This document shows, in pieces, positions 1-8,060 of a DNA stretch of 64,000 bases (its first letter is position 1; each line of letters begins with the position of its first letter). Both the position numbers and the translations under genes were made by a program. The notes under the pieces are model-generated. The model saw nothing but the letters and a program-made list of their open reading frames with translations. It was not told the DNA's origin and searched no databases. The stretch is from JANMDR01 sp031376425 (GTDB lineage: Bacteria > Pseudomonadota > Gammaproteobacteria > Burkholderiales > Usitatibacteraceae). The stretch spans positions 13,614-77,613 of the forward strand of contig JANMDR010000211.1 in NCBI GenBank assembly GCA_031376425.1, read 5' to 3'.

Positions 1-99
1 CATCTCGCCGAAGAGGGCAGCTTCATCGTAAAAAGATGGATTTTTCCAGTCGATGGGGTGACGGGTTGGGGCTTCAAGACTGCCTTCGCGCGTGGACAT
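1..99 (-). CDS. Fe-S binding protein (heterodisulfide reductase-like), N-terminal fragment
   Basis: Only the first 33 codons lie in the window; the gene continues past the left edge. The start is the ATG at 97-99, with a GGAAA ribosome binding site just upstream. The peptide begins MSTREGSLEAPTRHP and continues with a DWKNPSFYDE stretch. I recognise this as the usual N-terminus of betaproteobacterial iron-sulfur proteins related to heterodisulfide reductase or GlpC, which often sit beside rubrerythrin. The cysteine motifs that would prove it are outside the window. It lies downstream of rubrerythrin on the same strand, with a terminator between them, so it is probably a partner read by partial readthrough. 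Confidence 0.6.
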   Translation of the reverse strand, partial: MSTREGSLEAPTRHPIDWKNPSFYDEAALFGEM

Positions 100-125
100 T
101 TGGTGTTTCCTTTAAATCAATGGTT

Positions 126-162
126 AAAAAATAGGGCTGCCAGAAATTACGCTAGCAGCCCT
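126..162 (-). terminator. Rho-independent terminator after rubrerythrin
   Basis: On the minus strand an 8-bp stem (AGGGCTGC pairing with GCAGCCCT, arms 155-162 and 133-140) with a 14-nt loop is followed directly by ATTTTTT. It lies 24 nt after the rubrerythrin stop and before the Fe-S protein start, so it would stop most transcripts and leave some readthrough. Confidence 0.8.
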
Positions 163-185
163 GCTTTTCGGTTACAGCTTAGTGC

Positions 186-605
186 TTAAACTTCTAGCGC
201 ATCCAAAGCTTTTTGGAAGCGATTTGCGTGTGAGCGCTCAGCCTTAGCGAGTGTTTCAAACCAGTCGCTAATTTCATCAAAGCCTTCTTCACGCGCAGCT
301 TTTGCCATGCCTGGGTACATGTCTGTGTACTCATGGGTTTCGCCAGCTACGGCAGATTTCAGGTTTTGCTCAGATGAGCCAATTGGCAAACCAGTTGCAG
401 GGTCACCCACTACGGCTAGGTAGTCTAGGTGGCCGTGTGCATGGCCAGTTTCGCCTTCGGCGGTAGAACGGAACAAGGCTGCTACATCGTTCTGGCCTTC
501 AACGTCGGCTTTGTTTGCGAAATATAAATAGCGACGGTTTGCTTGTGATTCGCCTGCAAAAGCATCTTTCAAATTCTGGTGGGTTTTTGTACCTTGCAAT
601 TTCAT
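186..605 (-). CDS. Rubrerythrin family protein, short form without rubredoxin domain
   Basis: A 139-residue di-iron ferritin-like protein, by family a peroxide-scavenging peroxidase in the cytoplasm. The iron ligands are visible: Glu19 in AGES, the ETGH pair Glu52/His55, Glu89 and Glu92 in AGETHEY, and the ERSH pair Glu123/His126. Classical rubrerythrins have about 190 residues and end in a rubredoxin domain with two CxxC motifs. This one stops after the four-helix bundle and has no cysteine pairs, so electrons must come from another protein. The start is well supported by AGGAG 7 nt before the ATG. It is transcribed from the palindrome-rich promoter at 676-703. Confidence 0.9.
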   Translation of the reverse strand: MKLQGTKTHQNLKDAFAGESQANRRYLYFANKADVEGQNDVAALFRSTAEGETGHAHGHLDYLAVVGDPATGLPIGSSEQNLKSAVAGETHEYTDMYPGMAKAAREEGFDEISDWFETLAKAERSHANRFQKALDALEV

Positions 606-671
606 GGTGTTTCTCCTAGGTATGTGTATGTTTGCGCGCGTAAAACATGGACAGCTCCAACTTTTTACAAT

Positions 672-703
672 GCCTATTCTAGGCTAATAATATTATTATG
701 CAA
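672..703 (-). promoter_or_regulatory. Rubrerythrin promoter with two adjacent palindromes
   Basis: On the minus strand a TTGCAT -35 (698-703) and a TAGAAT -10 (676-681) are 16 bp apart. The spacer is filled by the perfect 14-bp palindrome TAATAATATTATTA (685-698), and the -10 lies inside a second inverted repeat, GCCTA-N3-TAGGC (672-684). Two operators over the core promoter suggest repression, for example by an iron or redox sensor. The regulator identity is inference. Confidence 0.5.
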
Positions 704-809
704 ATTGATTGGTATTATGGCTTTGATAGGATTGGTGAATGGCAATAATCAGGCTCAGCTTTTAAATAGCCTAAAGTAAATGCTTAACTTTTAGATGTCG
801 TTAACCAGA

Positions 810-1592
810 TCAAGGGCTTAGTTTTGCCCTTACAGCAGCTAAAAAATCATCCAAAATCGGTCTGCAGTTTAGCAAATTTTCCATTTGCGGGCACATAAAC
901 TCTGGATGCCATTGCATGCCAAAAATATAGCTTTCGCCAGTACCGCGAATAGCTTCAATTATTTTTCCATCTTCGGCAAACGCTTCCACTCGCAAATTAT
1001 TGCCGAGTTTATTTACTGCCTGATGATGAATGGTGTTTATCACGCCCGTTGCCGCGCCAAGTAAGGTGGCTAGCCGGGTGTTTGGCACAATAGTGACACC
1101 ATGAAATTTATTCTCATAAGATACTTCACAACGGTGATTCACTGAGCCCGCTACTTGCGTGGGAATATCTTGGTATAAGGTACCACCCATTGCCACATTA
1201 ATAATCTGCATGCCGCGACAAACTCCCAGTACCGGTTTACCAGCCGCGATGAAGGCATGTACCAATTCAAGTTCATAAGTATCGCGTACCTTATCACCAG
1301 CCCACTCGGGTTTTAGTGCGGTTTCACCATAGGTTTCTGGTGCTACATCAGCACCCCCTTGCAAAACCAAGCCATCAAATAAATCGACATAGTCATGAAT
1401 TGATATTTTGTCAGGCCCGTGCGGTGTGGCAGACGAAATAGCTGGAATCATCAGCGCCAATACATTGGCAGACATTACCCAATGCGCTACACATTCCTCC
1501 ACATAATGCAGCGATTTGGTTGGCAAAAATTCGCGCTTATCGTCCGGATGCAGCAGGCGGGCAGATAAGCCAATTCGTAGGGTGCGAGTCAT
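810..1592 (-). CDS. Gamma-glutamyl-gamma-aminobutyrate hydrolase family protein (PuuD-like class I amidotransferase)
   Basis: About 260 residues. It carries the class I glutamine amidotransferase nucleophile motif GVCRGMQ with its Cys, and a C-terminal catalytic His-Glu in GMQWHPEF, plus an IHHQAVNKLG segment typical of the PuuD/peptidase C26 branch. Family members hydrolyse gamma-glutamyl bonds, as in putrescine breakdown, but no other puu gene is nearby, so the substrate is open. A GTG at 1643 would add 17 residues; I prefer the ATG at 1592, which begins MTRTLRIGLSARL where family similarity starts. No clear ribosome binding site decides the start. It is divergent from mutY. Confidence 0.8.
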   Translation of the reverse strand: MTRTLRIGLSARLLHPDDKREFLPTKSLHYVEECVAHWVMSANVLALMIPAISSATPHGPDKISIHDYVDLFDGLVLQGGADVAPETYGETALKPEWAGDKVRDTYELELVHAFIAAGKPVLGVCRGMQIINVAMGGTLYQDIPTQVAGSVNHRCEVSYENKFHGVTIVPNTRLATLLGAATGVINTIHHQAVNKLGNNLRVEAFAEDGKIIEAIRGTGESYIFGMQWHPEFMCPQMENLLNCRPILDDFLAAVRAKLSP

Positions 1593-1667
1593 AAAAATAG
1601 ATAAAAATGCAGATGTAATCAATATGCGCCAAAGCGGCGGCACAATGCAAGCGGTAAACTAGCGATT

Positions 1668-2735
1668 ATGGAAAAATTTTCAACGCGCATCATCAATTGG
1701 CAAAAAATTAGTGGCCGGCATGATTTGCCGTGGCAACGCACCCAAGACCCCTATCGAGTCTGGCTATCCGAAATCATGCTGCAGCAAACGCAGGTAACAG
1801 CCGTAATTGGTTACTACCAGCGGTTTTTAAATACCTGCCCAAATATTGTCGAGTTAGCTGCTGCCAGTAGCGATACAGTGATGCAATTGTGGGCAGGCCT
1901 TGGTTATTACGCGCGCGCACGAAATTTGCACAAAGCCGCGCAAATTGTGGTGCGCGATCATGGCGGCGTGTTTCCATCTAAGTTTGAACACATCGTGGCG
2001 CTACCCGGCATTGGCCGTTCTACAGCGGGTGCTATAAGCGCATTTTGCTTTGCGCAACCTACGCCAATGTTAGATGGCAATGTAAAGCGCGTATTCACTC
2101 GGCACTTTGGTATTGAGGGCGACCCAAGTAAAAAGCCGATTGAAACGGCGCTTTGGGCGCTTGCTGAAGCGCAATTGCCGAAGAAAGACATTGAGCGCTA
2201 CACCCAAGGCTTGATGGATTTAGGCGCCAGTTTGTGCAGCCGTAACGCGCCTAAATGTTTGCTTTGCCCGCTTGCAGAAACCTGTGTTGCCAATCGCGAT
2301 GGCTTAACTGCTACCTTGCCCACCAGAGTTAAGAAAAAACTAGTGCCCCATAAAGAAACCACGTTGCTTATTTTGCGCGATGGTGACAAGGTGCTCATCG
2401 AGCAACGGCCACCCGCAGGTATTTGGGGTGGGCTTTGGAGTTTGCCTGATTTGGGGGCGGAATTTGTTGCCCAAAATACACTGGAAACGCCCTATTTTAC
2501 GGCTGCTTCAAAATACAATTTAAGTGAAATTAAAGGTAAAAAGCTCGTTGTAGAAGAGCATGGCTTTACGCATTTCACCTTAAGCATCACCCCCTATTTA
2601 GTAGATGTAAGTAAACAGAAAAACACATTGCTACGGGTTGAGCAAAGCAAAACTAAGTGGTTAAATTTAAGCGAAATTGAAGACGCTGCATTGCCAGCGC
2701 CGGTGAAGCGAATATTGCTTAAGCTTGTTTTTTAA
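1668..2735 (+). CDS. mutY: A/G-specific adenine DNA glycosylase MutY
   Basis: This base-excision enzyme removes adenine mispaired with 8-oxoguanine. In its 355 residues I see the SEIMLQQTQV motif with catalytic Glu35, the helix-hairpin-helix LPGIGRSTAG at 112-121, the catalytic Asp136 in MLDGNVKR, and the [4Fe-4S] cysteines Cys190, Cys197, Cys200 and Cys206 in the C-x6-C-x2-C-x5-C spacing. The C-terminal third is the NUDIX-like 8-oxoG recognition domain (IWGGLWSLP). Length and motifs are those of a full, active enzyme. It is transcribed away from the PuuD-like gene and towards the ycaQ-like gene. Confidence 0.97.
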   Translation: MEKFSTRIINWQKISGRHDLPWQRTQDPYRVWLSEIMLQQTQVTAVIGYYQRFLNTCPNIVELAAASSDTVMQLWAGLGYYARARNLHKAAQIVVRDHGGVFPSKFEHIVALPGIGRSTAGAISAFCFAQPTPMLDGNVKRVFTRHFGIEGDPSKKPIETALWALAEAQLPKKDIERYTQGLMDLGASLCSRNAPKCLLCPLAETCVANRDGLTATLPTRVKKKLVPHKETTLLILRDGDKVLIEQRPPAGIWGGLWSLPDLGAEFVAQNTLETPYFTAASKYNLSEIKGKKLVVEEHGFTHFTLSITPYLVDVSKQKNTLLRVEQSKTKWLNLSEIEDAALPAPVKRILLKLVF

Positions 2736-2774
2736 GCTCGTTGCGTAAGCTCGTTCTTAAAGCTCGTGTTTAAG
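2719..2774. repeat. Four imperfect 13-14 bp tandem repeats across the mutY stop
   Basis: Units of the form TAAGCTCGTTnnn(n) recur about four times from 2719 to 2774, the first as TAAGCTTGTT and the last as AAAGCTCGTG. The run spans the mutY stop codon and reaches the end of the convergent ycaQ-like gene. It looks like slippage-type expansion. Confidence 0.55.
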
Positions 2775-3885
2775 CAAGTCTTAAAAATGTCTGCATAGCA
2801 GCGCATTCTGCTTTCAATGCGTTTTTAAATGCGCGCTCCTTCGGCGCATTACCAGAAACATAGCCGAATTCAGTCTGCATAGCACCATTAACTACACTGA
2901 TATTCGCCCAGCCAATTACCGTATCGCGCCACAGTAACGGTAGAGCGTAGTAGCCTAATTTGCGCTTTGCAGCCGGGGTATAGGCTTCAAATCGATAGGC
3001 CCAGCCCCAGAGTAGTTCAAAGCGCTTTCGGTCCCACACAATAGGATCGAAGGGTGCTAAAAAGCGCACCGTGTCGTCTGTTTGTTGGCCGAAAGCTATG
3101 ATTTTTTTAGGCGTTACTGGTGCTGGCCAGTACCATGTAACACCGTCAATAGTGCTGTGATTAAGCCGCAATTTAGCCCGTGCAATGGCAGCCTTTAAAT
3201 TGCCGCGCCACTGTGGAGCGCCATATTCTATGCGGCTCAGCAACCCACCAATACTGCCAGCAGGTAAGGGCGCATATTTTTGAACCACCACATCAATGAG
3301 CTTATCCAGTGCCGCATCGGCTTCAGCTATGGTTGATTTCGGGTTATGCATATGGCTCGGCGCATACAGTCGAATACCGTTTTCACGTTTGGCAATGCGC
3401 ACTATGCCGCGATAATGCATGCCATCAAGTAATTTGGTGGTTACATTTGAACTGCCACCCCAATAATTGGTGGCTGCGCCGTGCGCAAAATGCGCCTCCG
3501 CTTCACGCGGATGCACGACACCGCGTTCGTGTACAAACGCCAGCATATCGTCCGCTCGTTTTTTCGTGGTCGTGTTCCAGATATGTTTTGGCCGATTTAA
3601 CTCGCGTGGGTGCATTAGCGCATGAATCTCGCGCGGCACAAATCCGTAATTGACGAAAAAATCTTCTTCAATATTTAGTTTTGGGTAGCGCGTTTCTAAA
3701 TCGCCAGCACAATAATTTTTAACCCGATGCCGCAAGGTTAAATCTTGCGCCCGCGCTGGCGCGCGAATTGGGTCAGCCTGTACAAAGCCTAAGCGCACGA
3801 TGGCTTTGGCTAATGTCGTGGGCGTAAACAAGGTATTGTTTACGGCGTAATGGCGTAGATGGTTTAGTTGAAGGAGTGGTTTCAA
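2770..3885 (-). CDS. YcaQ-like DNA glycosylase, winged-helix protein (HTH_42)
   Basis: A 371-residue member of the DUF1006/HTH_42 family. Characterised relatives (E. coli YcaQ, Streptomyces AlkZ) are glycosylases that unhook interstrand crosslinks. The N-terminal segment LRHYAVNNTL followed by FVQADPIRAPARAQ matches the family. Gln36-Ala37-Asp38 forms the Q-x-D catalytic motif typical of the YcaQ-like branch rather than the Q-x-Q of AlkZ. Tandem winged-helix domains are expected but not proved here. It converges on mutY and may be co-transcribed with the toxin genes, whose last stop is 11 nt upstream of its start. Confidence 0.85.
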   Translation of the reverse strand: MKPLLQLNHLRHYAVNNTLFTPTTLAKAIVRLGFVQADPIRAPARAQDLTLRHRVKNYCAGDLETRYPKLNIEEDFFVNYGFVPREIHALMHPRELNRPKHIWNTTTKKRADDMLAFVHERGVVHPREAEAHFAHGAATNYWGGSSNVTTKLLDGMHYRGIVRIAKRENGIRLYAPSHMHNPKSTIAEADAALDKLIDVVVQKYAPLPAGSIGGLLSRIEYGAPQWRGNLKAAIARAKLRLNHSTIDGVTWYWPAPVTPKKIIAFGQQTDDTVRFLAPFDPIVWDRKRFELLWGWAYRFEAYTPAAKRKLGYYALPLLWRDTVIGWANISVVNGAMQTEFGYVSGNAPKERAFKNALKAECAAMQTFLRLA

Positions 3886-3896
3886 AATGGTGTCGC

Positions 3897-4199
3897 TTAG
3901 GCGTGCGCTATAGTTTTTCGCCAGTAGTTTGGTTTACGGCGCTCATGGGCAATTGCAACCAATATAATCTCATCAACCTTGGCAAGGTAGACAAGTTTGT
4001 AGGGGAAGCGGCGCAGTGCGAACCATCGAGTACCGGCTTTTGATTTTCTGCCAATTAAGGGATTTTGAGCGATTAGCTCAGCCGTTGCCTCTAGCTCCGT
4101 GATAAACGCTAAACCCAGCTTAGCGTCACTCCTAGTGCGGTAAAAATAGGCAATCCCCTCAGCTTCCTCGGCTGCAAGTGCTGAAAGCGTGAGTTTCAC
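3897..4199 (-). CDS. RelE/ParE-family toxin
   Basis: A 100-residue protein with the hallmarks of the ParE/RelE fold: an N-terminal helix pair (FYRTRSDAKLGLAFITELE), then a strand set with NPLIGRKS, RRFPYKLVY and a C-terminal AIAHERRKPNYW. It follows an antitoxin gene with a 4-bp ATGA overlap, the classical arrangement. Family members poison gyrase (ParE) or cut mRNA on the ribosome (RelE); the target cannot be told from sequence. The key basic and aromatic residues at the C-terminus are present, so it looks intact. Confidence 0.87.
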   Translation of the reverse strand: MKLTLSALAAEEAEGIAYFYRTRSDAKLGLAFITELEATAELIAQNPLIGRKSKAGTRWFALRRFPYKLVYLAKVDEIILVAIAHERRKPNYWRKTIAHA

Positions 4200-4420
4200 A
4201 CAAGCTCTGCACGAAGTCTGTCTGCTACCTCCGCCAATGGCACGGTAGCCATGTCGCCACGCTCTATAGCCATTACACGGCGCTCAATTTCAATGTCCCA
4301 CGCAGCTTCAATTTCTGCGTCTTCATCAAGGCTTTCAAGCAGGCGTTGCGCCAGTGCCGCACGCTCGCCAAGTGGTAACGCTAGCGCCGCAACTTCAATT
4401 GTTTCTAGTTGAATTTCCAT
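4196..4420 (-). CDS. Antitoxin, addiction module component (PF09720-like)
   Basis: A 74-residue acidic protein with the ALPLGERAALAQRLLESLDED segment, typical of the small antitoxins paired with ParE/RelE toxins (the Unstab_antitox family). The C-terminal half is helical and acidic (EIEAAWDIEIERR) and would wrap the toxin. I place the start at the ATG at 4420, preceded by CGGAGATC, rather than 24 nt upstream. It overlaps the toxin by 4 bp. The pair is probably repressed by its own complex, as is usual for this family. Confidence 0.85.
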   Translation of the reverse strand: MEIQLETIEVAALALPLGERAALAQRLLESLDEDAEIEAAWDIEIERRVMAIERGDMATVPLAEVADRLRAELV

Positions 4421-4486
4421 TAGTTGATCTCCGAGAATCCACACACAACTGTACCATCAAGCTACCGTAAGTTGAAAATGCACGAC

Positions 4487-5128
4487 TTAATGCGCAGCTA
4501 TTAACCCTTGATCGATTAAAAATTTATGCAAAATATCTAAACGTATACCCGCATCGGTTAGTTCTAGCATTTTCTGCTTTACAACCATATTGAGCGGTAG
4601 CATCTCAGTTAAGCGACAGCTTACCCACATCGCGTCTTGAAATTTGTGCGGGCCTGAAGTTTGTCCGAGTTGTGAGAGGATTTTTTGCAATAAATTTGCG
4701 CACGCATTTAAGGCAGCGTTTTCCTGATTTGCATCGTGGTCAATTAGGCTCACTGTGCCCACAAGCAGGCCGTTTTCCAAGGTGCGGTGCTCAATGATTC
4801 TGAAGCGATTACTACCCTGAACCGTTAATTGCAGTACGCCAAGTTGTTGCATGTCCCAGTCGGTAATGGTAGCGAGTGTGCCCACGTTGACCGGCGTGGT
4901 GGTGATACCAGATTTGCTATTTACTTCTTCACCATTAGCAATCAACACCACACCGAATGGCGCGGCATTTTTCATGCATGATTTAGCCATATCCATATAC
5001 CGCTGCTCAAAGACGCGCAGATTCATACGGCCTTCTGGAAACAATATTGAGCCTAAGGTAAACAGTGGGATTTCAATCTGCGGTGGCTCGTTATGGGCGG
5101 CAACGGCTTCTTTAAGGATTTTTAGCAT
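4487..5128 (-). CDS. LON peptidase substrate-binding domain protein
   Basis: A stand-alone Lon N-terminal (LAN) domain of 213 residues, without the ATPase or protease parts of Lon. The N-terminal IPLFTLGSILFPEGRMNLRVFEQRYMDM pattern is the standard signature (read here as two adjoining parts, IPLFTLGSILFPEG and LRVFEQRYMDM). In many Burkholderiales a gene like this lies between mutY and rapZ, as here. Its function is not established; a role in recognising proteolysis substrates is inferred only from the domain name. There is a promoter-sized gap to rapZ upstream. Confidence 0.85.
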   Translation of the reverse strand: MLKILKEAVAAHNEPPQIEIPLFTLGSILFPEGRMNLRVFEQRYMDMAKSCMKNAAPFGVVLIANGEEVNSKSGITTTPVNVGTLATITDWDMQQLGVLQLTVQGSNRFRIIEHRTLENGLLVGTVSLIDHDANQENAALNACANLLQKILSQLGQTSGPHKFQDAMWVSCRLTEMLPLNMVVKQKMLELTDAGIRLDILHKFLIDQGLIAAH

Positions 5129-5215
5129 GATAAATTACAGTGCATATCTAATAGTTTTTAGACTTTGCTGCTTGTAGATGTCTGAAAATTGGAACTTAAA
5201 ACCTAGTGATTGATA

Positions 5216-6058
5216 CTACTGCGCTAAATCGCGATGCCGAACCAGCACTTGCTGTTGGGTGCCAAAGCGTTCCGCTAGTTGTTCCGCAATATAGACAGAG
5301 CGATGCTGTCCACCGGTGCAGCCAATGGCAACGTTGATGGCGCTACGATTATCCCGTACAAACTGCGGCAACCAACGCATGATGAAGCTGCCAATGTCGT
5401 CAATTAAATGGGCGACGTTTAAGTCATTTTCAAAAAAAGTTTTTACGGCTTGGTCTTGTCCCGTTTGATTTTTTAACGCTGGATCGTAGAACGGGTTGGG
5501 CAAGAAGCGCACATCAAAAACAAAATCAGCATCAAAAGCAATGCCGTGCTTAAAGCCGAAAGACAAAAATGCCAAAGTAATGCGGCTGCGATCAAGCGCT
5601 AGCCAATCCTTTACCCAACCACGCAGTGTGTTTGGGCGGACGTCGGAGGTATCGATACGATGGCTTAATGCGGCGATATCAGCCAACAACTGACGTTCTT
5701 CGGCTATGCAGGCCGCCATGCCGTTAAATTTATCGGCCAAGGGGTGAGGGCGTCTGGTCTCTGAAAAGCGCCTTGTGAGGGCTTCATCGTTGGCGTCAAG
5801 GAACATTAAACGACAGTCCACACCCTCTGCCGCCAATTTTTCGATTGTTGCTGGAAGCTGCGCGATAGTGGCAGCGCTACGCACGTCAACGCTTATCGCT
5901 ATTTTTTGTCCCTCGCCACAGTTTGCCAAAGATTCGAGCAATGCGCTAATTAATGTTGCGGGCAAATTATCCACCGCAAAATAGCCAGCATCTTCCAGCG
6001 CCTTCAACGCAATGCTTTTACCGGAGCCAGAAAGGCCGCTAACTAAAACGAGTTGCAC
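5216..6058 (-). CDS. rapZ: RNase adapter protein RapZ
   Basis: 280 residues, close to the usual 284. It has the N-terminal Walker A motif GLSGSGKS (residues 8-15) and the conserved C-terminal GCTGGQHRSVYIAEQLA block. In enterobacteria RapZ binds GlmY/GlmZ small RNAs and guides RNase E, controlling glucosamine-6-phosphate synthase. In betaproteobacteria without those RNAs the role is less clear. It follows hprK by 6 nt in the rpoN-hpf-ptsN-hprK-rapZ order known from many proteobacteria, so it is the last gene of this operon. Confidence 0.95.
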   Translation of the reverse strand: MQLVLVSGLSGSGKSIALKALEDAGYFAVDNLPATLISALLESLANCGEGQKIAISVDVRSAATIAQLPATIEKLAAEGVDCRLMFLDANDEALTRRFSETRRPHPLADKFNGMAACIAEERQLLADIAALSHRIDTSDVRPNTLRGWVKDWLALDRSRITLAFLSFGFKHGIAFDADFVFDVRFLPNPFYDPALKNQTGQDQAVKTFFENDLNVAHLIDDIGSFIMRWLPQFVRDNRSAINVAIGCTGGQHRSVYIAEQLAERFGTQQQVLVRHRDLAQ

Positions 6059-6064
6059 GATGTT

Positions 6065-7093
6065 CTAACTATTGCCGAAAGCATTAAACACTCCCGTTTG
6101 CTCAAATTTATGTGGCTTTACGGTGACCTCAGGCTCCGCCGCTGCTTCGGCCTCGGTTGCTAGGCGCATTGCTAATTCGTGGCGTTTTAAAAATTCCTGA
6201 TTGGAATCGTAGCCGCGTGTTTGCAAAATATAATTGCGTACCGCTGCTTCAACCAACACCGCTAAGTTGCGCCCCGCCACCACGGCTAAGGTGACGGTAG
6301 GGATTTCAACGCCTAAAATAGTTTGTGTGCCTGCAGAAGGTGAAACCCTATCGAGGCCTTCAAAATAAGCTTTGGTCGGGCGCTCTAGGTGCACAATGAG
6401 ACGTAAGGTTTTACGAGGGCGAACGGCGGTTTCACCAAATATAGTATTGATGTTTAAAAAGCCTAGGCCGCGTACTTCTAAAAAATCGCGTAGCAGTGGC
6501 GGGCAACGTCCCTGAATGGTTTCTGGGCCAATTTGAAATAGCTCTATCGAATCATCGGCCACCAATCCTGCGCCGCGTGAAATCAGCTCAAGCGCTAATT
6601 CACTTTTGCCGATCGATGATTCACCCATAATGAGCGTACCAAAGCCCAGCACGTCCAGAAACACGCCGTGTACTGTACTAATTTCCGACAATTCACGCTG
6701 CAAAAATGGGCGCAATAAATTTACAAAACTACGGCTTGCCTTTTGTGAAGTAAAAAGCGGGGTTGAAAATTTATTACAGGCTGCCACTAAAAAAGGTGGC
6801 GCTTCAAGGGCGTCGCACACAAACACCGCCAGCGTTTCGCCGGTGCAGAGTTGCTCAACACTTTGGGTAAGGGTGGCTTCTGATTGCTGCGCTAAATAAG
6901 CGAGATCGCTCGCTCCCAAGGCTTGAATATGTAGCGGGTGAATCAGATTTAAATGTCCCACCAAGCCAACACCAGCGCGGTTTAGCGCGTCTTGCGTTAA
7001 GGTACGATCCGCACCCGCGTGACCCGCAACGAAGGTGAGTTGGAGTTTTTCGCGACGCGCCTCAAATAGCGCTTGAATGCTCAGATGCGGCAT
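6065..7093 (-). CDS. hprK: HPr kinase/phosphorylase HprK
   Basis: 342 residues. The enzyme phosphorylates and dephosphorylates HPr on a serine. The Walker A motif GESSIGKS is at residues 157-164, preceded by the conserved VHGVFLD (His142) and followed by the EVRGLGFLNI signature. The N-terminal regulatory domain starts as in relatives (QALFEARREKLQL), which supports the ATG at 7093 even though it lies 32 nt inside ptsN. The overlap suggests translational coupling. Beside ptsN and rapZ, it fits a regulatory rather than sugar-transporting PTS. Confidence 0.95.
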   Translation of the reverse strand: MPHLSIQALFEARREKLQLTFVAGHAGADRTLTQDALNRAGVGLVGHLNLIHPLHIQALGASDLAYLAQQSEATLTQSVEQLCTGETLAVFVCDALEAPPFLVAACNKFSTPLFTSQKASRSFVNLLRPFLQRELSEISTVHGVFLDVLGFGTLIMGESSIGKSELALELISRGAGLVADDSIELFQIGPETIQGRCPPLLRDFLEVRGLGFLNINTIFGETAVRPRKTLRLIVHLERPTKAYFEGLDRVSPSAGTQTILGVEIPTVTLAVVAGRNLAVLVEAAVRNYILQTRGYDSNQEFLKRHELAMRLATEAEAAAEPEVTVKPHKFEQTGVFNAFGNS

Positions 7094-7547
7094 AGGGAGA
7101 CCAGTTTTTTAGAAGTTGATGCGCAAGTGTGGCATCGCTGACTTGCATAAGTTGGGTGCGAAAATCTTCGTCGCTAAACATTTGCGCAAGTTCAGATAGT
7201 AAGTTTAAGTGAGTTTCCGTCGCGTGCTCGGGCACGAGCATGGCAAAAAACAGATGTACGTTTTCACCATCTGGTGCATCAAAAGCCACCCCTGTTTTAG
7301 CACGCAAAAAAACGCCTTGAGTATCGCGCAAATTTTTAATGCGGCCATGTGGAATCGCCACGCCGCAGCCGAGGGCGGTAGAAATCACTTTTTCACGGGC
7401 GATAAAGCTTGCGGTGATATTGGCTTTACTTAAACCTGTTGACTGGGCGAAGTGATCGCCTAAAATTTCAAACAACGCGATTTTGTTTTCGACAGGAGTG
7501 TCGAGAATAACTTGATTAGGCTGTAGTAATGATGCGAGCGTTGTCAT
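7062..7547 (-). CDS. ptsN: PTS IIA-Ntr component PtsN
   Basis: A 161-residue EIIA-type protein of the nitrogen PTS. The phosphorylated His is His67 in the CGVAIPHGRI motif. By family it takes phosphate from NPr/HPr and regulates potassium transport, nitrogen and stress responses, often together with sigma-54, whose gene is upstream in the same operon. Its 3' end overlaps hprK by 32 bp in another frame. The 138-bp gap from hpf carries no convincing terminator, so readthrough from hpf is likely. Confidence 0.95.
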   Translation of the reverse strand: MTTLASLLQPNQVILDTPVENKIALFEILGDHFAQSTGLSKANITASFIAREKVISTALGCGVAIPHGRIKNLRDTQGVFLRAKTGVAFDAPDGENVHLFFAMLVPEHATETHLNLLSELAQMFSDEDFRTQLMQVSDATLAHQLLKNWSPYAASEHSSAI

Positions 7548-7685
7548 GAGAGGTGGCGTAAATTAAACAGCGGAAAACTGGAAGTGCTCTGAAGGTGCTT
7601 CCTTAAACTTTGCGCATTCATGTTTAAGTGTTGCGCATTATCGCACTACTAACAAAGCCCCGCCAGTTGACCGTTCTTTTACGTG

Positions 7686-8009
7686 TTATTGCTCAACCAT
7701 GCGTTTTACCGCATCTACTTGGTGTTTACTTTTCGATTTTTCTTTGTGTTTCATGACTTGTCGATCCAGCTTATCAATCATGGAATCAATAGCGGCGTAC
7801 ATGTCTTCTTCCGTTGATTCGACGTAAATGTCCTTGCCTGACAGGTGCACACTAATTTCCGCTTTTTGTCGCAGTTTTTCGACGGTGAGGATAATATTTA
7901 CGTCAATCACATGTTCAAAATGACGCTTTACGCGCAGCATTTTGGTATTAGCGTACTCACGAAGGGAGGGGGTAATTTCTACATGGTGACCTGTCATATG
8001 CAAATTCAT
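7686..8009 (-). CDS. hpf: Ribosome hibernation promoting factor HPF
   Basis: 107 residues, the short (S30AE-only) form. It has the typical start MNLHMTGHHVEITPSLREY, the LRQKAEISVHLSGKDIYVES core, and a basic C-terminal tail (KHKEKSKSKHQV). It binds the decoding centre of 30S subunits and promotes 70S/100S hibernation. I set the start at the ATG at 8009 because GGAGG lies 8 nt before it; an in-frame ATG at 8024 has no such signal. It follows rpoN on the same strand after a 180-bp gap that contains the G-free stretch described separately. Confidence 0.94.
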   Translation of the reverse strand: MNLHMTGHHVEITPSLREYANTKMLRVKRHFEHVIDVNIILTVEKLRQKAEISVHLSGKDIYVESTEEDMYAAIDSMIDKLDRQVMKHKEKSKSKHQVDAVKRMVEQ

Positions 8010-8060
8010 TTGTGATGCCTCCAAGTTATTAGCGCTGGCTCATGCGCCGAATTATTTCAG

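Noticed and set aside
579..779. 66-residue plus-strand frame upstream of rubrerythrin
   Set aside because: It covers the rubrerythrin promoter and start region antisense, has no family likeness and no ribosome binding site.
7062..7093. Frameshift or wrong start at the ptsN-hprK overlap
   Set aside because: Both proteins have complete family-typical ends across the 32-bp overlap, so the overlap is real.
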